64,000 nt of DNA from Nematostella vectensis (Eukaryota; Cnidaria; Anthozoa; Actiniaria; Edwardsiidae), in NCBI RefSeq assembly GCF_932526225.1, contig NC_064045.1, forward strand, positions 15,124,442 through 15,188,441, read 5' to 3'. A program made the translations under genes and the position numbers. Shown one piece after another: positions 62,301-64,000 of this stretch. Every line of letters starts with the position of its first letter. The stretch's first letter is position 1. Under the pieces are notes generated by a model. That model was not told the DNA's origin. It made no database searches and saw only the letters and a list, made by a program, of their open reading frames with translations.

Positions 62301-63976
62301 TTCTGGTCTGATCCTCTGTCTTCTGGTCTGATCCTCTGTCTTCTGGTCTGATCCTCTGTCTTCTGGTCTGATTCCCTGTCTTCTGGCCTGATTCTTTGTC
62401 TTCTGGTCTGATCCCCTGTCTTCTGGTCTGATCCTCTGTCTTCTGGTCTGATCCCCTGTCTTCTGGTCTGATCCCCTGTCTTCTGGTCTGATCATCTGTA
62501 TTCTGGTCTGATCCCCTGTCTTCTGGTCTGATTCCCTGTCTTCTGGTCTGATTCCCTGTCTTCTGGCCGGATCCTTTGTCTTCTGGTCTGATTCCCTGTC
62601 TTCTGGTCTAATCCCCTGTCTTCTGGTCTGATCCCCTGTCTTCTGGTCTGATCCCCTGTCTTCTGGTCTGATCCCCTGTCTTCTGGTCTGATCCTGTCTT
62701 CTGGTCTGATCCTCTGTCTTCTGGTCTGTCCCTCTGTCTGATCCTCTTATTTTGTCTTTTGGTTGTGATTATCCGATTTTATCTTCTGTTGTTTAGTTAA
62801 ATATTAGGGACTTTAAGAGAACAGCAGCGGCGGGTAGGACAGCGTGGCCGAGAAAAACACCTTCTCATTTGTTAGAAATTAGTTTCTATGAAAATAAAAA
62901 TAACTATATCCGGAAACATTTATTTCTACAATAACAAACAGAGTAGGGCCAGTTAATAATTTAAGTGTCCACCCTCTCGCTAGACCGTAAAACTTTAATT
63001 TTTCGAACACCATCAGACAGAATGCAATTATACATGCAGCATTTTAATTTTCAAATTAATTTAATTGATTTTTACTATTTTTACTATTTAAGGTTACTAC
63101 TGGCTTGGATTTTTTTCTTTTACCCAGGCTCCTTCGCGAGGTAATAGTTGGCTTGGCGTGCTCTTGTGGAGAGGTCACTTGTGTCAATAATGCGACAGCC
63201 ATGTTCCAGGCTTGGATGGCAAACAGCACAGCCAACCCGTGAGTAGCATCAAACCACACAGGTAACCCATGAGGAAAATGATCACACAACTCGTGATTAG
63301 TATGACAAACCACACATGCTACCCGTGTTGAAAGAACTTGTACTATGCTGAACACTAAGTTAAAGTAGATATTTGTCTGTTTTAGTATCCCTCCAAATTT
63401 CCGCCACTTGGTCTACTCCTATGGTGTCGCGTATGGTGGAGTAAAAGAGTGGGATTTCGCCTTCAAACAATACAAAACGATCAAGGACGCGACTGCTAAA
63501 GACGCCATTTTACATGGACTTTTCGGCACGAAGGTCACGTGGATCCTTAGACGGTGCGTATGGCGCACACATATCGATTGTACACGAGGGGGATGGATGT
63601 GTACATTTGAATTGTGGGCAGAAGAGCGGTGTATGGTGTATAGGCTTTGTAGCTTTGACGATGAGGGGAGGAGTATATCGCTTTATTGTATCTAGGCTTC
63701 TGGTACTTTGTAGCGTGGTTTGTGTAGATGATGGTGAGGAGTATATAATCTTTTTTTTCTCTAGGATTCTGGTTCTTTGTAGCGTGGTTTGTGTAGATGA
63801 TGGTGAGGAGTATATAATCTTTTCGTCTCTAGGTTTCTGGACTATGCCGTCGACCCGAGCCAGATCAAGCAAGAGGAGACACTGCATGTGATTGGGGACA
63901 TCGCTCTGCACAACTCTGTGGGGCGACAACTAGCATGGGAGTTTGTCACTAAGAACTGGGGCTTAATCATGAGCAG
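38317..63976 (+). CDS. M1-family aminopeptidase-like type II membrane protein, predicted catalytically dead, 19 exons, 3' end outside window
   Basis: Exons 38317-38539, 42046-42321, 50043-50217, 50581-50872, 51082-51202, 51560-51714, 53147-53260, 53365-53499, 54663-54728, 55630-55695, 56441-56619, 57008-57087, 57263-57387, 57469-57524, 57981-58131, 58471-58544, 63128-63238, 63386-63553, 63833-63976; phases agree (2711 nt). The layout follows aminopeptidase N: short cytosolic tail, TM at about 43-66, Thr/Ser/Pro stalk, N-terminal beta domain (WWNFRLPTNVIPNNYDLYLD; FPCFDEPAFKATFNL), peptidase domain, then the C-terminal helical domain (MDTWTLQMGFPVV, WDFAFKQYK). The exopeptidase motif reads DMMENWG (373-379). 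The zinc site HEXXH is replaced by TLLVH (409-413), the third ligand in NEGFA by Lys432 (YKGLT), and the catalytic Tyr by Asp495 (SDSKGG). Hydrolysis is therefore unlikely; a receptor, adhesion or regulatory role is possible but unproven. The ATG at 38317 is the first good start before the TM segment. Confidence 0.93.
39185..39257. repeat. Imperfect hairpin, about 25-bp arms
   Basis: cgcgcgaagagtccccgacg and, downstream, cgtcggggactgttcgcgcg form inverted arms with a loop of about 22 bp in M1 intron 1. Its role is unknown; it may be a transposon end. Confidence 0.6.
39261..39366. mobile_element. MITE of the GTAGCCAGG family, copy B (one end missing)
   Basis: Shares gccaaaaatacagtaaatgt, gccttgaaaggaccttttgg and the end cctggctactccgctg with the other two copies, in opposite orientation to copy A. 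Confidence 0.75.
39590..40459. mobile_element. Non-autonomous DNA transposon with TA target duplication
   Basis: Ends are inverted: CAGTTGAAGCACTCGTAAGC at the left and, reverse-complemented, CAGTCGAAGCTCTCTGAGCG at the right. Each is followed inward by several copies of gtggtcgcttacgagagctt-like subrepeats. TA flanks both ends (39588-39589 and 40460-40461). No transposase; short frames inside do not resemble proteins. Confidence 0.75.
40515..40819. mobile_element. hAT-like MITE with 8-bp target duplication TGACCGGT
   Basis: The terminal inverted repeat starts CACGGGCTATAGGATAATTT and the right end is tatcctatagcccgt. TGACCGGT occurs at 40507-40514 and 40820-40827. An internal palindrome around gagtaactcgaccacctc / gaggtggtcgagttactc (40599-40676) is absent from the copy at 34585 and may be a nested insertion. 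An uninterrupted relative of the target site exists at 39548-39589. Confidence 0.8.
41498..41965. repeat. 58-59-bp G-rich minisatellite, 8 copies, M1 intron 1
   Basis: Units contain aacactcacctaaaggaggg and acatggggggatggggtggg. The array ends about 80 bp before the acceptor of exon 2. Its strong G/C strand asymmetry could allow quadruplex formation. Confidence 0.95.
42340..42856. repeat. 27-bp minisatellite, left part, M1 intron 2
   Basis: The unit is catctaccgtcacacaacca plus ttgtcac with many variants. It starts about 20 bp after the exon-2 donor and resumes beyond the LINE at 46314. Confidence 0.93.
42985..45898 (-). pseudogene. LINE ORF2: AP endonuclease plus reverse transcriptase, interrupted
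   Basis: 45898-45245 holds the endonuclease (AALNINKL, ILAINETKLDDN, WYRPPNSPISIF, LLGDLNYD). A frameshift near 45290 leads into 45309-44500 (SDHSLVYAYRK, then the linker). An in-frame stop near 44500 separates the reverse transcriptase (44490-42985), which has LFKNGQRSDINNYRPIS, VFLDLKKAFDTVDH, GIPQRTILGPLLFLLYINDL and the catalytic box MYADDTHL. One frameshift and one nonsense codon make this copy inactive, but decay is slight. Confidence 0.88.
45911..46312 (-). pseudogene. LINE ORF1 fragment, SGNH-hydrolase (esterase) domain
   Basis: Open to the 5' truncation point. It carries KGFPGATISDMKHYVK, IIIHVGTNDLRS and the C-terminal LHLNASGNDAL, which fit the SGNH blocks (GTND and the late His) of esterase-type ORF1 proteins. 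It ends with TGA 12 bp upstream of the ORF2 start and in the same frame. The N-terminal part is missing. Confidence 0.8.
46314..46700. repeat. 27-bp minisatellite, right part
   Basis: Continuation of the 42340-42856 array beyond the LINE, more degenerate, grading into the 25-bp array that follows. Confidence 0.88.
46701..48130. repeat. 25-bp minisatellite with a 620-bp higher-order duplication
   Basis: About 57 copies of accgtcacgcaaccaccaca plus tatct. Marker variants recur 620 bp apart: tataccgtaaagcaacc at 47291 and 47911, and acccttacacaaccacta at about 47120 and 47740. A whole block was therefore duplicated recently. Confidence 0.95.
48131..48993. other. M1 intron 2 sequence, no gene seen
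   Basis: The end of the array grades into unique sequence. Two related segments, near 48545-48600 and 48742-48795 (gcgctcgtggc..cattcc..gtgca..gtcagcg), are a diverged pair of a dispersed repeat. Confidence 0.45.
48994..49147. mobile_element. MITE of the GTAGCCAGG family, copy C, with 6-bp target duplication TAATGC
   Basis: Left end AGGGGCGTAGCCAGG, right end cctggctacgccctg, flanked by TAATGC at 48988-48993 and 49148-49153. Shares gccaaaaatacagtaaatgt with copies A and B. This is the best-preserved copy. Confidence 0.82.
49175..49505. repeat. About 64-bp tandem repeat, 5 copies
   Basis: Units contain catcatacgactaccgtcac and aactaacgccacactactag. In M1 intron 2. Confidence 0.93.
49601..49637. 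repeat. 37-bp perfect palindrome
   Basis: gtcctggattgtcctaga, one unpaired g, then tctaggacaatccaggac: 18-bp arms with no mismatch. No flanking transposon signature was identified. In M1 intron 2. Confidence 0.93.
51652..52977 (+). repeat. 69-bp minisatellite made from M1 exon-6 end plus donor, about 19 copies
   Basis: The first copy is the coding end of exon 6 (gcgattggcatcgacactac..ctggtccatcag|gtaata). Each later unit repeats it almost unchanged, including the GT donor, so about 19 potential donors are lined up. The unit is 23 codons long, but reading through gives GTA ATA ACA TAG, an immediate stop. A subset of units has ctaaag instead of catcag before the donor. Confidence 0.96.
53510..54310. 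repeat. 30-bp minisatellite, about 27 copies, M1 intron 8
   Basis: The unit is aacactaccgccacctcgac plus tgtaaccacg, with cttctac and caaccaac variants in periodic order. Being 30 bp, it leaves a 286-codon Val-rich frame open on the minus strand, which is an artefact. Confidence 0.95.
54311..54600. repeat. ACC/CAC-rich microsatellite
   Basis: Low-complexity caccaccac with interspersed atc and aac, directly following the 30-bp array. Confidence 0.88.
55250..55560. repeat. G-rich degenerate tandem repeat
   Basis: Variants of gggccatagggtagg and gggacatggggtaggg, 13-20-bp period, about 70 bp upstream of the exon-10 acceptor. The preceding intron sequence (54729-55250) shows nothing recognisable apart from two related copies of gagttctttattgac and gcattctttattgac. 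Confidence 0.8.
55696..56470 (+). repeat. 40-bp minisatellite made from the M1 exon-11 start and acceptor, filling intron 10, about 19 copies
   Basis: The true exon 11 starts gtctgtag|gctagttgtgctactggctc..atgtgtggacg. The intron is a series of gtctgtag|agtagttattctactggttc..atgtgtggatg units. Even the intron's first bases after exon 10 (gttagttgcgctaccact) align to the exon-11 start. A second intact-looking acceptor copy lies at 56281. Confidence 0.92.
56755..56945. repeat. Degenerate 14-16-bp repeat (tataaccct..agtg)
   Basis: Irregular copies of ctataaccctcagtg and gatataacccta in intron 11 of the M1 gene. Confidence 0.7.
57658..57995 (+). repeat. 65-bp repeats made from acceptor plus M1 exon-15 start, 5 copies plus the real one
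   Basis: Each unit is ggtgttgcag|gacaagaattgcgaagtaca followed by gtagataagg. The real junction is ggtgttgcag|gggaggaattgcaaagtaca. Translated in exon phase the copies read RTRIAKYSR then a stop, against RGGIAKYSRLL in the real exon. Confidence 0.94.
58095..58375 (+). repeat. About 47-bp repeats made from M1 exon-15 end plus donor, about 6 copies
   Basis: The real exon end is gagccaaacatacaagaata..tgaag|gtaggaaatg. Downstream units read cagccaaacatagaaatata..aagacaagtaatg, separated by tatcacacgaac. The donor is kept as aag/aagtaat in the copies. Confidence 0.85.
58585..62745. repeat. 20-bp minisatellite, about 208 copies, M1 intron 16
   Basis: The unit is tctgatcctctgtcttctgg with single-base variants. 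Marker units recur 1258 bp apart (ctggccggatcctttg at about 60747 and 62005; ctggcctgattctttg at about 61126 and 62384), so a block of more than 1 kb was duplicated. The 610-codon minus-strand frame (period 20 residues, RRQRIRPEDRGSDQKTEDQT type) has no splice or start context and is an artefact. Confidence 0.97.
62746..63127. other. M1 intron 16, right end, no feature seen
   Basis: AT-rich unique sequence between the 20-bp array and the exon-17 acceptor (tacccag|gctccttcgcg). Confidence 0.5.
63620..63845 (+). repeat. 68-69-bp repeats made from acceptor plus M1 exon-19 start, 3 clear copies
   Basis: tctag|gcttctggtactttgtagcg, ctctag|gattctggttctttgtagcg and the real ctctag|gtttctggactatgcc recur at 68-69 bp. 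A more diverged fourth copy lies upstream (tataggctttgtagctttga). Between them is ggtgaggagtatataatctt. Confidence 0.88.
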
Positions 63977-64000
63977 GTACCGATGGTAACGACAAATAAA

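Overview
The window is animal nuclear DNA, most likely from a cnidarian and plausibly an anthozoan such as a sea anemone. The evidence is many short GT-AG exons in long introns, a ciliary IFT gene, a CR1/L2-type LINE, a Ginger/KRBA2-like DNA transposon, and several TIR elements whose ends resemble repeats I associate with cnidarian genomes. The taxon is an inference. Nothing bacterial or viral was seen.

Three protein-coding genes account for nearly all believable coding sequence. (1) IFT140, minus strand, start codon at 22722 and running off the left edge; I could place 25 exons (3105 nt, 1035 codons) with consistent phases. (2) A plus-strand gene, 29732-34583, nine exons, exactly 516 codons including stop. 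It encodes a glutamate-receptor-like channel with a TVGYGD potassium-channel selectivity filter, a GluR0-like layout. (3) A plus-strand gene, 38317 to beyond the right edge, with 19 exons placed. It encodes a type II membrane M1-family aminopeptidase-like protein that has lost most of its catalytic residues. Genes 1 and 2 are divergent (head to head, 7.0 kb apart); genes 2 and 3 are tandem.

The rest is dominated by tandem repeats, which fill introns over roughly half of the window. The main arrays are 25 bp (1-2380), 41-43 bp (9015-12480), 23 bp (13590-14815), 16 bp (17690-18785), a pentanucleotide (30046-30460), 25 bp (32515-33150), 25-27 bp (42340-48130, interrupted by a LINE), 69 bp (51655-52975), 30 bp (53510-54310), 40 bp (55700-56440) and 20 bp (58585-62745). 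Almost every long open frame outside the three genes and the transposons is an artefact of these arrays.

The most striking pattern is that many arrays are built from exon/intron junctions of the host gene. The repeated unit carries the end of an exon plus its splice donor, or a splice acceptor plus the start of the exon. I see this at about eleven junctions in all three genes. In one case (M1 exons 10/11) the whole intron appears to consist of exon-start copies. In another (the channel gene) the acceptor and the second half of the selectivity filter are triplicated, with two decayed copies upstream of the intact one.

Mobile elements: a 3.0-kb Ginger-like element with 4-bp target duplication GATA (4840-7846) carrying a telomere-like TTAGGG-containing array; a 1.74-kb TIR element with 6-bp duplication TTAATG (34988-36728) also carrying a minisatellite; a hAT-like MITE (40515-40819) and a truncated copy forming the 3' UTR of the channel gene; a TA-flanked element (39590-40459); three copies of a GTAGCCAGG-ended MITE; an inverted-repeat element (24251-25273); and a decayed LINE (42857-46313) inserted into a minisatellite.
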